60,795 bases of DNA from Phormidium tenue FACHB-1050 (GTDB lineage: Bacteria; Cyanobacteriota; Cyanobacteriia; Pseudanabaenales; Pseudanabaenaceae), in contig NZ_JACJQY010000036.1 in NCBI RefSeq assembly GCF_014696925.1, positions 1-60,795 on the forward strand. The letters run 5' to 3'. Positions 60,695-60,795 of the stretch are shown one piece after another. Numbering within the stretch: the stretch's first letter is position 1; each line of letters starts with the position of its first letter. Below the pieces are notes generated by a model, which worked only from the letters and a program-made list of their open reading frames with translations, did no database searches and had not been told where the DNA came from. Position numbers and translations under genes: made by a program.

Positions 60695-60795
60695 CCTACA
60701 TTCAGCAGGTTATTTAAGACAAAAAATAATATTTACGAGAAGAGGCCCCGAGAAACTGCAAAATTAGATTTTGTCGATCAGTAAGCTTAATCTGA

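Overview
This window is chromosomal DNA from a cyanobacterium. The evidence is a photosystem I PsaK gene, a cyanobacterial-type IspH, a HLIP-like one-helix protein, and the very frequent octamer GCGATCGC (HIP1). The sequence is AT-rich with many perfect palindromes in the intergenic spaces, and a filamentous Pseudanabaena-like organism is my best guess, though I could not test this by search. No rRNA, tRNA or CRISPR array was seen.

Layout. 1-11,000: the tail of a cut-off gene, polyphosphate kinase (ppk, -), a glutathione peroxidase (-), a P-loop kinase (+), the phosphate transport operon pstSCAB (+), and an ArsR regulator with a SulP anion transporter (-). 11,000-21,100: housekeeping genes (tsaB, rsmG, ahcY, ispH, psaK), small cyanobacterial proteins, an internally deleted patatin, a nitroreductase and a transglutaminase-like protein. 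21,600-24,200: a lipid desaturase and a CFA-synthase-like methyltransferase. 24,300-28,600: a vWA / PP2C / Ser-Thr kinase triad of the TerY-P type. Its kinase carries a membrane anchor and a pilin-like exported domain, and a VapBC toxin-antitoxin pair sits between the phosphatase and the kinase. 28,600-31,850: a defence/TA-type island with an intact RelE/ParE-like pair, an orphan antitoxin, and a DUF1016 nuclease lying between fragments of a second, decayed copy of the same TA pair. 31,847-33,421: a flavin disulfide reductase.

33,809-60,562 is one long same-strand signalling cluster: two giant Ser/Thr-kinase + AAA + GAF + histidine-kinase proteins (HstK type, 2240 and 1858 aa), a solute-binding lipoprotein, a membrane histidine kinase, a second solute-binding lipoprotein, a second membrane histidine kinase, a REC-histidine kinase, a REC-PAS4-GAF-histidine kinase, and a REC-GGDEF-EAL protein. 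The first six genes overlap or nearly abut, apart from one 254-bp gap. No ABC permease accompanies the binding proteins. I infer a periplasmic ligand-sensing phosphorelay that ends in cyclic-di-GMP turnover. Four of the histidine kinases share nearly the same C-terminal module, with an unusual insertion of about 110 residues inside the dimerisation/phosphotransfer domain.

Intergenic space is dominated by small palindromic elements: family A (nine copies, GC-rich core with a GAA, TTC or similar loop), family B (two-hairpin 100-bp element with TACCAA/TTGGTA ends), and families C and D (about 90-115 bp with terminal inverted repeats). Several supply stop codons or lie directly upstream of genes.
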